From NCBI RefSeq assembly GCF_001668575.1, contig NZ_LZMD01000074.1, positions 149,359 through 213,358 of the forward strand: a DNA stretch of 64,000 bases, given 5' to 3'. The notes under the pieces are model-generated. The model was given only the letters and a program-made list of their open reading frames with translations. It was not told the origin of the DNA and did no database searches. This DNA is from Mycobacterium sp. 1164985.4. GTDB taxonomy: Bacteria > Actinomycetota > Actinomycetes > Mycobacteriales > Mycobacteriaceae. Position numbers and translations under genes: made by a program. Shown here one piece after another: positions 7,589 to 17,116 of this stretch (position 1 is its first letter; each line of letters opens with the position of its first letter).

Positions 7589-10510
7589 TCAACCGTCCTC
7601 GGACCGCAGCAGGGTCCGCACCTCGGTGCGCGTTCCATACGGGCGCAGCATCCGGCTCGCCGGCCGCGGACGCACGTTCAGCGGCCACCAGAACCAGCGG
7701 CCGAGCAGGGCCGCGATGGACGGAGTCATGAAGGAGCGCACGATCAACGTGTCGAACAACAGCCCCATGCCGATCGTCGTGCCTATTTGGCCGAGCACGA
7801 CGAGGTCGCTGAAGATGAACGACGACATCGTCGCGGCGAAGACGAGCCCCGCCGCGGTGACCACGCTGCCGGTCCCGGCCATCGCCCGGATGATGCCGGT
7901 GTTGAGCCCCGCGCCGATCTCCTCCTTGAACCGCGAGATCAACAGCAGGTTGTAGTCCGCCCCCACGGCCAGCAGCAGGATGACGGCCAGCGCCAACACG
8001 ATCCAATAGAGCTGGATCCCGAAGATGTACTGCCACACCAGAACCGACAAGCCGAACGATGCACCCAGCGACAGCGCGACGGTCCCGACGATCACGACCG
8101 CGGCCACCAGGCTGCGGGTGATGAACATCATGATCAACAGGATGAGCGCCATCGCCGCCAGCGCGACGATCAGCAGGTCGTACTTGGCCCCGTCCTGGAT
8201 GTCCTTGTAGGTCGATGCGGTCCCGGCGACGTAGATCTTCGCGTCCGACAACGGGGTGGCCTTGATCGCATCGAACGCGGAGTCCTTGATCGCGTTGATG
8301 TGCGAAATCCCCTCCGGCGTAGCGGGTTTACCCTCATGGGTGATGATCATCCGCGCGGCCTTGCCGTCCGGCGAGAGGAACAGCTTCAAGCCGCGTTTGA
8401 AGTCGGGGTTGTCGAACGCCTCCGGCGGCAGATAGAACGTGTCGTCGTTCTTGGCCAGATCGAACGCCTGGCCCATCGCCGTCGAATTCTTCAGCGCCTC
8501 GTCGCTTTGGGCGTTGATACCCGTGGTGGTGGCGTAGTTCGACAGGGTGAGGTCGCGGTTGCGCTCCTGAATGGCGATCTGCGGAGGCAGCAGCGCGACC
8601 AGTTGCGGTTGCAGAGCGTCGAGCTTGTCCAAGCTCGCCGTGATGGTGCCGAATTGGTCTGCGAGCAGGGCGATCCCGTCCAGCGAATCGAACACCGATC
8701 TCAGTGCCGAGCACATCGGAATGTCGAAACAGTGTGGCTCCCAGTAGAAATAGTTGCGTATCGGCCGGAACTGGTCGTCGAAGTTGGCCAGCTTGTCACG
8801 CAGGTCTTCCACGATCGTCACCGTGTCGTGAAACGCCTGCGTCTGCTCATGCGTCGCGGCCGCGCTGGCCTGCTGCAACGCCACCTGCTGTTTGAGGATG
8901 TCGATGGTGTTGCTGATCTCGTTGGCCTGCTTGAGCAGATCGGCCCCTCGCGCCTGCTGGTAGCTCAGGTTCATGATCTGGCTGGCGCTCTGGGCGCTGA
9001 TCTGAAAAGGGATGGAGCTGTGGCTGATCGGCGTTCCCAGCGGCCTGGTGATCGACTGCACGAGGTTGACACCCTTGGTGTGCAGGACGGCCTTGGCGAC
9101 GCGCTCGAGGATGAGCATGTCGGCGGGATTACGCATGTCGTGATCGGTCTCGATCATCAACAGTTCCGGGTTGAGACGCGCCTCGGAGAAGTGCCGCTCG
9201 GCGGCCGTGTAACCCTCGACCGCGGGCGCCGACGCGGGCAGGTACGGACGCGCGTCGTAGCTGGTCTTGTAGCCCGGCAGCGCGAGAAGGCCGACGAGGG
9301 CGAGCAGCGTCGCGACCGCGAGGATCGGGCCGGGCCACCGCACGATCGCGGTGCCGATGCGGCGCCAACCACGGACGCGGGTCGCATGTTTGGGCTCCAT
9401 GAGCCCGAACCGGGTGGCGATCAGAAGGACTGCCGGCCCCAGCGTGATCGCGGCCGCCAGCGTCACGAGGACTCCGATGGCGGCGGGGATGCCGAGCGTC
9501 TGGAAGTACGGCAGCCGGGTGAAGGCGAGGCAGGCCACCGCACCGGCGATCGTCAGCCCCGATCCGAGGATGACGTGGATGGTCCCGCGATACATGTCGT
9601 AGTACGCGGAGACTCGGTCCATGCCCTTGTTGCGCGCCTCGTGATAGCGGCCCGCCACGAAGATCGCGTAGTCGGTGCCAGCCGCGATCGCGAGCAACGT
9701 CAACAGGTTTGTCGCATACGTCGTCAGGCCGATGAGCCCGGAATCCGCGAGTACCGCCACGACACCTCGGGCTGCGGCGAGTTCGACGAACACCGTGACG
9801 AGCATGATCAGCGTCGTCAGGATGGACCGGTAGACGATGAGCAGCATCACCGCGATGACGAGGAAGGTGATGGCGGTGACCTTGTGGGTGCCTTCGCTGC
9901 CGACTTCGAAGTTGTCGGTGATGAGCGGTGCCGCGCCGGTCACGTAGACCCGCAGGCCGGGCGGCGGCGGTGTGTTGTCGACGATATCGCGCACCGCGTC
10001 GACGGACTCGTTGGCCAGCGCCTCGCCCTGGTTACCGGAGAGGTACAGCTGCACCAGGGCGGCCTTGCCGTCCTTGCTCTGCGAACCGCCCGCCGTCAGC
10101 GGATCCCCCCAGAAGTCCTGGATGTGCTCGACGTGCTTGGTGTCGGCCGCCAGCCGACGCACCAACCCGTCGTAGTACTCGTGTGCCTCTGCACCCAAGG
10201 GCGAATCGCTCTCGAGCACGATCATCGCGGCGCTGTCGGAATCGAATTCGTCGAAGACCTGTCCGATGTGGCGCATCGCCATGATCGACGGTGAATCGGC
10301 GGCGTTCAGCGACACCGACCGCTCCGCGCCCACCACTTCGAGCTGTGGTCCCACGACGTTGGTGATCGCGGCCACCGCGACCCAGATCAACAGGATGGGA
10401 AGGGCCAGGCGGCGAATGAGACGCGCGGGCCGCGAACCCATCGGCGCAGCGTCGGATCGATGCACCCCCTCGTCGGTGTTCTGCGCGGTCACGCCGTCTT
10501 GTCCAGGCAT
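7589..10510 (-). CDS. MmpL-family RND transporter
   Basis: A 973-residue MmpL protein, taken from ATG 10510 (MPGQDGVTAQ), whose start lies inside the end of the mmpS gene (22-base overlap), so the two are coupled. Twelve TM segments are arranged as 1+5 and 1+5 with two large periplasmic loops. The paired proton-relay motifs GTDYAIFVAGRYHEAR (first half) and GADYNLLLISRFKEE (second half) carry the essential Asp-Tyr dyads. MmpL proteins export lipids, siderophores or drugs with an MmpS partner. With a divergent TetR upstream it resembles drug-responsive mmpS-mmpL loci; the substrate is not predictable. Confidence 0.93.
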   Translation of the reverse strand: MPGQDGVTAQNTDEGVHRSDAAPMGSRPARLIRRLALPILLIWVAVAAITNVVGPQLEVVGAERSVSLNAADSPSIMAMRHIGQVFDEFDSDSAAMIVLESDSPLGAEAHEYYDGLVRRLAADTKHVEHIQDFWGDPLTAGGSQSKDGKAALVQLYLSGNQGEALANESVDAVRDIVDNTPPPPGLRVYVTGAAPLITDNFEVGSEGTHKVTAITFLVIAVMLLIVYRSILTTLIMLVTVFVELAAARGVVAVLADSGLIGLTTYATNLLTLLAIAAGTDYAIFVAGRYHEARNKGMDRVSAYYDMYRGTIHVILGSGLTIAGAVACLAFTRLPYFQTLGIPAAIGVLVTLAAAITLGPAVLLIATRFGLMEPKHATRVRGWRRIGTAIVRWPGPILAVATLLALVGLLALPGYKTSYDARPYLPASAPAVEGYTAAERHFSEARLNPELLMIETDHDMRNPADMLILERVAKAVLHTKGVNLVQSITRPLGTPISHSSIPFQISAQSASQIMNLSYQQARGADLLKQANEISNTIDILKQQVALQQASAAATHEQTQAFHDTVTIVEDLRDKLANFDDQFRPIRNYFYWEPHCFDIPMCSALRSVFDSLDGIALLADQFGTITASLDKLDALQPQLVALLPPQIAIQERNRDLTLSNYATTTGINAQSDEALKNSTAMGQAFDLAKNDDTFYLPPEAFDNPDFKRGLKLFLSPDGKAARMIITHEGKPATPEGISHINAIKDSAFDAIKATPLSDAKIYVAGTASTYKDIQDGAKYDLLIVALAAMALILLIMMFITRSLVAAVVIVGTVALSLGASFGLSVLVWQYIFGIQLYWIVLALAVILLLAVGADYNLLLISRFKEEIGAGLNTGIIRAMAGTGSVVTAAGLVFAATMSSFIFSDLVVLGQIGTTIGMGLLFDTLIVRSFMTPSIAALLGRWFWWPLNVRPRPASRMLRPYGTRTEVRTLLRSEDG

Positions 10511-10935
10511 GAGATGTATCCATTCACGTTGTCGGAGGACCTTTCGTCCTTGACCACCCCGTTGACGGTGATGCGGCATCCGATGACCGAACCGTCGCCT
10601 TGCGCACGCAGGTCGACGAAGAGGGTGGGTTCATCGGTGACCAACTCGTGCGACCACGGCAGGGGTGCATCGTCGACGCGCTGGGGTTGAGCGTCGATGT
10701 CGAGGAAGTTGATCGTGGCGACGGAGCCGGGAGTGCCGAAGATCTCCAGCAGAACGCGTTTGGGGTTGAAGCCCGTGTTCTCCAGGGCCTCGGCGCCGGT
10801 CTTGGACACGACGTTGTTGGACCCGAATATGCCGTGCAGGCGGTAGATGCTGAAGGCGACGAGCGCCACGACGACAACCGCGACCACGATCGTCCACCGC
10901 CGGCGCACGAGTCTTCCCACCGAGAAGCCGCTCAC
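10489..10935 (-). CDS. MmpS-family membrane protein
   Basis: A 148-residue single-pass protein: cytoplasmic N-terminus MSGFSVGRLVRRRW, TM about 14-33, then a periplasmic beta-sandwich typical of MmpS with the pair of cysteines in IGCRITVNG and ISCLDKTA likely to form a disulfide. It is the first gene of the mmpS-mmpL operon. MmpS proteins act as periplasmic partners for MmpL export. Confidence 0.92.
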   Translation of the reverse strand: MSGFSVGRLVRRRWTIVVAVVVVALVAFSIYRLHGIFGSNNVVSKTGAEALENTGFNPKRVLLEIFGTPGSVATINFLDIDAQPQRVDDAPLPWSHELVTDEPTLFVDLRAQGDGSVIGCRITVNGVVKDERSSDNVNGYISCLDKTA

Positions 10936-11013
10936 CGGCGCCCCTTTCGACGGCTACCACGATCTGGCCTCGGGAATGGCGACTCGACGAACAACGGAGG
11001 CCAACTCGGAACG

Positions 11014-11027
11014 GTACGGTACCGTAC
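11014..11027. promoter_or_regulatory. 14-bp perfect palindrome, probable TetR operator
   Basis: GTACGGTACCGTAC is a perfect palindrome in the 170-base gap between the divergent mmpS and tetR genes, about 79 bases from each start. Its location and symmetry suit autoregulation and control of the mmpS-mmpL operon by the adjacent TetR. Confidence 0.6.
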
Positions 11028-11105
11028 TGCCTGTCGCAACCGTTATCCTCGACGGGCCCGTAGTGGCGCCCGCGTAATTTGGAAGCGGGGCGGTGAGGAG
11101 TGAGC

Positions 11106-11702
11106 GTGAAGTCCGGATCCAGCAACGCCGAGTCGGCTACACCGTCGGGCTCGCGCTGGACCCCGCGCGAGGCCGAGCTGCTTGCCATCACGCTCCAGCT
11201 GTTACAACAGCACGGCTACGACCGGCTGTCGGTGGAAGCCGTTGCCACGCAGGCGAAAGCGAGCAAAGCGACGGTGTACCGCCGCTGGCCGTCGAAATCG
11301 GATTTGGTGCTGGCCGCATTCATCGAGGGCACGCGCATGACCAACGTCCCCCCGAACACCGGATCATTGCGCGGGGACCTGCTGGCGCTGGGTGAAGCGG
11401 TGTGCCGGCAGGCGTGCGAACACGGCAGCACGATGCGGGCCGTCCTCAACGAGATGTCGCACAATCCGCGGCTGAGTGAGGCCATGCAGAACGAGTTCGT
11501 CCATCAGCGCAAGATGGTGATCAACAAGGTCCTCGACGATGCGATCGGGCGCGGCGAGATCGACGGGTCGAAGCTCAACGACGAGATCTACGACCTGCTC
11601 CCCGGATACCTGGTGTTCCGTTCGCTGGTCTCCGGGCGGCCCCCGACCGACGAGACCGTCCGCGTCCTGGTCGACGAGGTGTTGCTGCCCAGCCTGAAGT
11701 GA
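11106..11702 (+). CDS. TetR/AcrR-family regulator
   Basis: A 198-residue TetR repressor, started at GTG 11106 because GAGGAG (11095-11100) sits 5 bases upstream; a GTG at 11100 is the alternative. The HTH region is about residues 30-75 with recognition segment QAKASKATVYRRWPSKSDLV, followed by a variable helical ligand domain. It is divergent to mmpS-mmpL, with a 14-bp palindrome between them, so it probably represses that exporter in response to a ligand. Confidence 0.9.
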   Translation: MKSGSSNAESATPSGSRWTPREAELLAITLQLLQQHGYDRLSVEAVATQAKASKATVYRRWPSKSDLVLAAFIEGTRMTNVPPNTGSLRGDLLALGEAVCRQACEHGSTMRAVLNEMSHNPRLSEAMQNEFVHQRKMVINKVLDDAIGRGEIDGSKLNDEIYDLLPGYLVFRSLVSGRPPTDETVRVLVDEVLLPSLK

Positions 11703-11791
11703 TGCGGTTCCGCAGAAGTCGCCGTAGCCGGGGCCGTCTCGTTTAGCCTCCCTGTGAACGCGCCGCTCGACCGTGGGACCGGAGGACTGTC

Positions 11792-13108
11792 GTGAGCACG
11801 TACCTGCCGGACTCCACTGTGGAGAACAGGACACTGACGAAAGTCACCCGGCGACTGATCCCGTTCCTGGTGTTGCTCTACATCGTCAACTATCTCGACC
11901 GCGTCAACATCGCGTTCGCCGGGCCGAACGGGATGAACGACGAGCTCGGCATGAGCGCGAAGATGTTCGGCTTCGCCTCGGGCATCTTCTTTCTGGGCTA
12001 TCTGCTGCTCGAGGTGCCCAGCAACATCGCCCTGCACAGGTTCGGCGGCCGCCGCTGGCTCGCGCGGATCATGGTCAGCTGGGGAATCATCAGCGCCGCA
12101 ATCGCTTTCGTACCCAACGCCGAGACGCTCATCGTCCTACGCTTCCTGCTCGGCGTGGCCGAGGCGGGCTTCTTCCCCGGCATCATCCTCTATCTCACGT
12201 TCTGGTTCCCCGAGAAGCAGCGGTCGCGGGCGGTCTCACTGTTCATGGTCGCCGTACCCGTCTCGACAGCGGTCGGATCGACGATCTCATCGCTGATCAT
12301 CGATTGGGGCCACGGAGTGTTCGGACTCGCCGGCTGGCGATTCATGTTCCTGGTCGAGGGGCTGCCCGCTGTCATACTCGGCGTGATCTGCTGGTTCTAC
12401 CTCAACGACAGGCCCGGTGCCGCGGACTGGCTACGCTCCGATGAGAAGCGCTGGCTGGAAGGGACTTTGGACCACGAGCGCGTGGCCGCCGAGAGCGCCG
12501 GCCACTGGCCGCTGAAGAAGGCGCTGACTCATCCGCGGATCCTGGCCCTGGCTTTCATCTACTTCGGGATCACCTACGGGCTCTACGCGGTCGGCTTCTT
12601 CTTGCCCACCATCGTCGCCGGGTTTCAGGAGGAGTACGGCGTCCATCTCGACGTGATCCAGCGCGGGCTGGTCACGTCGATCCCGTACGTGGTGGCCGCG
12701 ATCGTCATGGTGCCCTGGGCGTGGCACTCCGACCGCACGGGCGAGCGCGTATGGCATGTCGCGATTCCCGCGATCGTCGGCGGTATCGCCATTCCCGCGG
12801 CCCTGTACATGACCGACGTCTACCTCGCGATGTTGGCCGTCACGCTGTGCACCTGCGCGGTCATGTGCGCGCTACCCGTGTTCTGGTCTCTACCATCGGC
12901 TTTTCTCACCGGGGCCGCGGCGGCCGGTGGTATCGCGCTGATCAACTCGCTCGGCAATCTGAGCGGGTTCGGCGGTCCGTACATCACCGGCTGGCTGACC
13001 GACCTGACCGGCAACAGCAGGGTGGCGTTGTGGGTGGTGGGCACGCTGTCGTTGGCGGCCGCCGCCCTGGTCGTCGCGCTGGGCAGCAGGCGCGCGGCCC
13101 GGGAGTAG
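11792..13108 (+). CDS. MFS transporter, anion:cation symporter (phthalate permease-like) family
   Basis: A 438-residue 12-TM MFS protein starting at GTG 11792, preceded by GGAGG (11780-11784). The N-terminal signature YIVNYLDRVNIAFAG and the motif EAGFFPGIILYLTFWFPEKQR are characteristic of the ACS/phthalate permease family (organic acid and sugar acid uptake). It is followed 7 bases later by a convergent GntR gene, which may control it. Substrate is unknown. Confidence 0.88.
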   Translation: MSTYLPDSTVENRTLTKVTRRLIPFLVLLYIVNYLDRVNIAFAGPNGMNDELGMSAKMFGFASGIFFLGYLLLEVPSNIALHRFGGRRWLARIMVSWGIISAAIAFVPNAETLIVLRFLLGVAEAGFFPGIILYLTFWFPEKQRSRAVSLFMVAVPVSTAVGSTISSLIIDWGHGVFGLAGWRFMFLVEGLPAVILGVICWFYLNDRPGAADWLRSDEKRWLEGTLDHERVAAESAGHWPLKKALTHPRILALAFIYFGITYGLYAVGFFLPTIVAGFQEEYGVHLDVIQRGLVTSIPYVVAAIVMVPWAWHSDRTGERVWHVAIPAIVGGIAIPAALYMTDVYLAMLAVTLCTCAVMCALPVFWSLPSAFLTGAAAAGGIALINSLGNLSGFGGPYITGWLTDLTGNSRVALWVVGTLSLAAAALVVALGSRRAARE

Positions 13109-13115
13109 CGCCGCT

Positions 13116-13793
13116 TCAGCAGTCGCCGTCGGCGGGAAGACCGGCGAGCACTCCGTCGATAATCTCGGCGGCCGTACGGGCGGCCTGTTCGCTGTCACCC
13201 GCGGCGATATGTTCCAGCAGCACACCGTGATCGACGACTTCGACCGCGGCGTCCTGCCCGCTGGCGACACTGGCTGTGATGGCCTCCATCAGCCCCCGGT
13301 ACAGCTCGGTGAGCGTGGCGTTGTGCGAGCTGCGCACGACGGCCAGGTGGAATTCGGCGTCGGCGCGGGCGAATTCGTCGGTGTCTCCCCCGGCCAGGCA
13401 TGCGTCGCGGTGATCCAGTAGCGCGCGCAGCTCGGCCAGGTCGTCTTCGGTGCGGTGCGCCGCGGCCGCCCTGGCGCCCTCGACCTCGAGCGCGCGCCGC
13501 ACCGCGAGCACCTCGCGCCACTCGGCACCGCAGAGCCGACGCAGCGCACCCGACACCTCGCTGGTAGCCCGGACATAGGTGCCGTCGCCCTGCCGCACCT
13601 CGAGGATGCCTGCGTGCGCCAGAGCCCGCACCGCCTCGCGCACGGTGTTGCGGCCGACGCCGAGCGATCCGACCAGGTCCGTCTCGTTGGGTATTCGCTG
13701 CCCGACCGGCCACTCGCCGCGGGTGACCGAGGCCCGCAACTGTTCGATGACCTGCTCGACGAGGCCGGTCCGCCGCGCGGTGACCAACGGCAC
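13116..13793 (-). CDS. GntR-family (FadR subfamily) regulator
   Basis: A 225-residue regulator with GTG start at 13793. The winged HTH at about 10-75 contains the GntR signature GQRIPNETDLVGSLGVGRNTVREAV in two parts and the wing RQGDGTYVRA. A C-terminal all-helical FCD domain carries the metal/ligand residues in ADAEFHLAVVRSSHN and DHGVLLEHIAAGD. It is divergent to the CynX-like transporter with only 47 bases between, so it probably controls that gene and itself, and perhaps the convergent ACS transporter. Confidence 0.9.
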   Translation of the reverse strand: MPLVTARRTGLVEQVIEQLRASVTRGEWPVGQRIPNETDLVGSLGVGRNTVREAVRALAHAGILEVRQGDGTYVRATSEVSGALRRLCGAEWREVLAVRRALEVEGARAAAAHRTEDDLAELRALLDHRDACLAGGDTDEFARADAEFHLAVVRSSHNATLTELYRGLMEAITASVASGQDAAVEVVDHGVLLEHIAAGDSEQAARTAAEIIDGVLAGLPADGDC

Positions 13794-13797
13794 AGAG

Positions 13798-13824
13798 ACA
13801 TCCTTTCAACCAATCATGGGATGT
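13798..13824. promoter_or_regulatory. Inverted repeat, possible GntR operator
   Basis: ACATCC (13798-13803) and GGATGT (13819-13824) form 6-base inverted arms in the 47-base divergent gap. They overlap the ribosome-binding region of the GntR gene, suiting autorepression. The arms are short, so the call is tentative. Confidence 0.35.
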
Positions 13825-13840
13825 ATGGCAGATTAGCAGG

Positions 13841-15091
13841 ATGCGCGTCGATCAGCGGGACGAAGACACAGAGCTGTCGACGATGCGTCCGGCGACGAGC
13901 GTCGCCGCCTCGGATCCGGCCCCGATTCCGCTGGTCGCCGGCGGTGCGCTATTGGCGGTGGCCGTCGTCCTGACCGCCCTCAACCTGCGGCCCGCCGTCA
14001 CCAGCGTCGCGCCGCTGCTCGGTGAGATGCGGGCCGAACTCGGGGTCTCGGCGACATGGGCCGGACTTCTCACCACGCTGCCCGCTCTGTGCTTCGCGGT
14101 CGCGGGACTCACCGCGCCCCGCCTGGCCGCCCGCATCGGACTCGGACGCACCGTCTCCGCAGCCCTGGCGGCGATCACCGTCGGGCTGGTCGCCCGCACC
14201 CTCGACGGTCCGCACACCGTGATCGCGGCGACCCTGGTCGCCTGCGCGGGCATCGCGTTGGCCAACGTGTTGATCCCCGTCGTGATCAAGGGGTCGTTCC
14301 CCGCTCGCGTCGGCCTGATGACCGGGATCTACACCGCCGCGCTGCAAGGCGGCGGTGCGCTCGGGTCGGCGGTGACGCCCGGACTGGAGGATCCGCTCGG
14401 CGGGTGGCGCGCCGCGCTGGCCGCGTGGGCCGCGGTCTCCCTCGTCGCACTGGCCGCCTGGTTGCCGACATCGCGGCGGCATGGCGGCACGTGGGCTGCG
14501 CACACCACCCCCGTCGGCGGGCGACGCTCACTGCTGCGAAACCGGTTGGCGTGGACGGTCACGCTGTTCTTCGGCTGCCAGTCGTTGATGGCCTACATCG
14601 TGATGGGTTGGCTGCCACAGGTGTTCATCGACAACGGGGTCGACAAGACGCAGGCCGGCCTGCTCGTCGGGCTCACATCGCTGGTCGGCGTGCCCATCGC
14701 GTTGGTGATCGCACCGTTGGCCGCGCGCAGCCGCGGGCAGAGTGCATGGATCGTCGGCCTGGGCGCCGTGGGCCTGATGGGCACGCTCGGGCTGATGCTC
14801 GCCCCCGCCGCGCAACCCCTGTTGTGGAGCGTGCTGATCGGCATCGGCATGGGCGTGTTCGCGTTGGCGCTCGCGGTCATCGCGCTGCGCGCGCGCAACG
14901 CCGCAGACACCGCCCAATTATCCGGAATGGCACAGGGATTCGGCTATCTTATCGCGGGCATCGGCCCATTCCTGTTCGGCCTTCTGCACGACGTCACGCA
15001 CGGCTGGACGGTGCCCTGGGTGATGTTCGGCGGGGTGTACGTGGTGCAGATCGTGCTCGGTGCGCTGGCCGGCCGCCCGCGTTACGTCTGA
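13841..15091 (+). CDS. CynX/NimT-family MFS transporter
   Basis: A 416-residue 12-TM carrier. The first 30 residues are hydrophilic, then LNLRPAVTSVAPLLGEMRAELG shows in two adjacent pieces the conserved N-terminal signature of the cyanate/2-nitroimidazole transporter (CynX/NimT) family. A start at ATG 13883 would remove the hydrophilic leader. It converges on tenA with 4 bases between the stop codons. Both being under one GntR-controlled locus hints at uptake of a heterocyclic or pyrimidine compound, but no substrate can be assigned from sequence. Confidence 0.85.
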   Translation: MRVDQRDEDTELSTMRPATSVAASDPAPIPLVAGGALLAVAVVLTALNLRPAVTSVAPLLGEMRAELGVSATWAGLLTTLPALCFAVAGLTAPRLAARIGLGRTVSAALAAITVGLVARTLDGPHTVIAATLVACAGIALANVLIPVVIKGSFPARVGLMTGIYTAALQGGGALGSAVTPGLEDPLGGWRAALAAWAAVSLVALAAWLPTSRRHGGTWAAHTTPVGGRRSLLRNRLAWTVTLFFGCQSLMAYIVMGWLPQVFIDNGVDKTQAGLLVGLTSLVGVPIALVIAPLAARSRGQSAWIVGLGAVGLMGTLGLMLAPAAQPLLWSVLIGIGMGVFALALAVIALRARNAADTAQLSGMAQGFGYLIAGIGPFLFGLLHDVTHGWTVPWVMFGGVYVVQIVLGALAGRPRYV

Positions 15092-15095
15092 TCGC

Positions 15096-15710
15096 TCAAC
15101 GCGTCAGCGCCGCGTCGAAGAACGCAAGCTCCAGCTGCATCGCCCGCCGGTAGGCCGTTCGCGCCGCGGGGATGTCGCGGGCCTGCCGATCGAGCAGCCG
15201 TTCCAGTAGCGACGCCACCTCGTCGAAACCGGGATCGGCGTAGGTCTGCACCCATTGCGCGTACGGGCCGGCGGTGTCGCTGTCGAGCGTGACCCCGATG
15301 TGCGCGTACAGCCGCATGCACGGTGTCATCGCCGCGCACACCACCCCGACCTCGGCGGTGGCGGCGGTGGCCAACAGGAACTCGGTGTAGGCCAGCGTCG
15401 CGGCGGCGGGTTCGACGCCGGTCGTGTCGATACCCCACGACGCGGCGTAGGACGCGTGTAAGCCGAGTTCCTCGCGCACTCCGGCGAGAAGGTCCGCGAA
15501 GGCCAGCAGGGTGTCCGTATCCGAACTCCGTGCGAGTGCCAGACCATATGCGCGAGCGAAGGATTCGAGGAAGAACGCGTCCTGTGCGATGTAGCCGGCG
15601 AACAGGTCACGGTCCAGCGAGCCGTCTCCGATCCCCAGCACGAACGGGTTGGCCATCACCTCGGCCACCACGTCGGCGTTCTCCGCCCACAGCTGCGCTG
15701 CCAGGGACAT
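15096..15710 (-). CDS. tenA: TenA-family thiaminase II / aminopyrimidine aminohydrolase
   Basis: A 204-residue helical TenA protein started at ATG 15710, which has GGAGG 5 bases upstream. The motif YIAQDAFFLESFARAYG, then the CMRLYAHIG and YAQWVQTYADPGFDE segments, match the family, including the active-site Cys in the AAMTPC stretch (about residue 135). TenA hydrolyses degraded thiamine pyrimidines for salvage in the cytoplasm. It converges with the CynX-like carrier, which might import its substrate (inference). Confidence 0.85.
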   Translation of the reverse strand: MSLAAQLWAENADVVAEVMANPFVLGIGDGSLDRDLFAGYIAQDAFFLESFARAYGLALARSSDTDTLLAFADLLAGVREELGLHASYAASWGIDTTGVEPAAATLAYTEFLLATAATAEVGVVCAAMTPCMRLYAHIGVTLDSDTAGPYAQWVQTYADPGFDEVASLLERLLDRQARDIPAARTAYRRAMQLELAFFDAALTR

Positions 15711-15773
15711 GCCACCTCCACGCGATCGGCAAGACGCCACGGACTCTAGTCGCGGTGGGTGGTGTGATGGGGC

Positions 15774-16211
15774 TCAGGCGGTGAGCCGCATCTCCTCGCC
15801 GGGGTGCGAGCTGATCGTCACGACGACCGTGCCGCTGCCGGTGGCGAACGTGGCGTTGGCGTAACCGATGAAGCCGTAGTGTCCATCGATGCGCGACACC
15901 GCGGTGATGTCGTCACTTCCCGATGCACCGGTGTCGAGGTTCTTCCACGCGGCGGTCACGGTCAGCGCGCAGGAGCCGTCGTATATTCCGGCGTCGTAGT
16001 TGATGGCCACGCGCACACCGTCGTCGGAGCGGCCATCGATCTGCACCGGCACCACCTGCGCATCGGCGCGTACGCTGCCGCCGCACGTCGGGGACGCGAC
16101 GACGGGCACAGGGTCCAGCTGTGCGGCGGCGTCGGCATGTGCCGTCGCCGCAGCTGACCATGGCGCGACGAGCGCGAGCGCGAGTGCGCCGAGGGCACGG
16201 AAGGAGGCCAT
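15774..16211 (-). CDS. Small secreted protein, function unknown
   Basis: A 145-residue protein with ATG at 16211 and AGGAGG-like purines absent, but a clear Sec signal peptide: MASFR, hydrophobic stretch to residue 21, and AHA cleavage near residue 25. The mature part of about 120 residues has two cysteines (PTCGGSV and GSCALTV) likely to pair, and a beta-rich pattern ending SSHPGEEMRL. It lies 47 bases downstream of the ABC permease on the same strand, so it could be the last gene of the polyketide operon, or be transcribed with tenA. I do not recognise the family. Confidence 0.75.
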   Translation of the reverse strand: MASFRALGALALALVAPWSAAATAHADAAAQLDPVPVVASPTCGGSVRADAQVVPVQIDGRSDDGVRVAINYDAGIYDGSCALTVTAAWKNLDTGASGSDDITAVSRIDGHYGFIGYANATFATGSGTVVVTISSHPGEEMRLTA

Positions 16212-16258
16212 GTCTCGCTTATCGACGGTGACCAGGCCGGCGTTAGCCGTAGCGCGCG

Positions 16259-17116
16259 TCAGGTCCGGTCGGACCAGCGGAACACCGCAAGGCACCCGAC
16301 GAGTCCCGCGACGCTCCACGCCGCCAGCACTACGAAGATGCGCCAGTGCTCCCAGCTGCCCGCCGGTTCCAGCGCGACCATCTCCGCAGGCAGAAGCACC
16401 GAGCGGAACCCCTGGGCCATCCACTTCACCGGGAACAGCGAGCCGATCACCAGCATCCAGGCCGGCAGGATCATCAGCGGTACGTACGTCCCCGAGACGA
16501 ACTGAAGTGCCACTGACGGGCCATTGGTGAGGACCGCGGCCGACACCGCGTTGCTCGCCAGGTTGCTGATGAAGATGCCCAGCAGCGAGCAGCTGACGAC
16601 GCCGAGTATCGATACCCACGCGAGGGTGAACCACCCGAACGCGTCGGTCGGCAGGCGCAGGCCGAAGACGAACACGCCCACGATCAACAGCAGGACGGCC
16701 TCGGCGAAGCTGACAACGGCGACCAACGCGATCTTGCCGATGAAGTACGAGGACGCGGTCGCCGGTGTGCCCCGCAGCCGACGCAGCGCTCCGGTGTCCC
16801 GATCGGCGGCGATGCTGATGCCGAGGTTGACGAACGACGTCGACAGGATGCCGTAGGCGAGCATGCTCGCCGCGATCACCGCACCGGTGCTGGTCTGATT
16901 GTCGGGCAGCTTCGCCGAGAAGATGGAACCGAGCAGCAGGCAGATCACGGCGGGCATGGAGAACGTCAGGACCATCTGTTCGGGCCTGCGGTAGAACATC
17001 TTCAGTTCGGGGACGATCCGTGACCACCCGATACGCACCGCCGACGGAACGGTGCGCTCCGCGGCGGCGCGGTGGCGCGGCGGGGAAGCGGCTGTGATGT
17101 GTTGGGTGTCCGTCAT
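16259..17116 (-). CDS. ABC-2 type exporter permease, DrrB-like
   Basis: A 285-residue integral membrane protein with about six TM segments from residue 48 onward. The family landmark RDTGALRRLRGTPA appears in the cytosolic coupling loop, and the late signature VKWMAQGFRSVL is typical of DrrB-type subunits. The ATG overlaps the TGA of the ATPase gene as ATGA, so the two subunits are coupled. With the ATPase it forms an exporter for a hydrophobic product; in mycobacteria DrrABC exports the polyketide lipid PDIM. The position directly after the PKS makes the PKS product the likely cargo (inference). Confidence 0.9.
   Translation of the reverse strand: MTDTQHITAASPPRHRAAAERTVPSAVRIGWSRIVPELKMFYRRPEQMVLTFSMPAVICLLLGSIFSAKLPDNQTSTGAVIAASMLAYGILSTSFVNLGISIAADRDTGALRRLRGTPATASSYFIGKIALVAVVSFAEAVLLLIVGVFVFGLRLPTDAFGWFTLAWVSILGVVSCSLLGIFISNLASNAVSAAVLTNGPSVALQFVSGTYVPLMILPAWMLVIGSLFPVKWMAQGFRSVLLPAEMVALEPAGSWEHWRIFVVLAAWSVAGLVGCLAVFRWSDRT

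Noticed and set aside
5489..10294. Very long plus-strand open frames opposite katE and mmpL (hundreds of codons)
   Set aside because: They are antisense frames of clear katE and mmpL genes; their translations are rich in Arg, Asp, Gln and His with no domain pattern.
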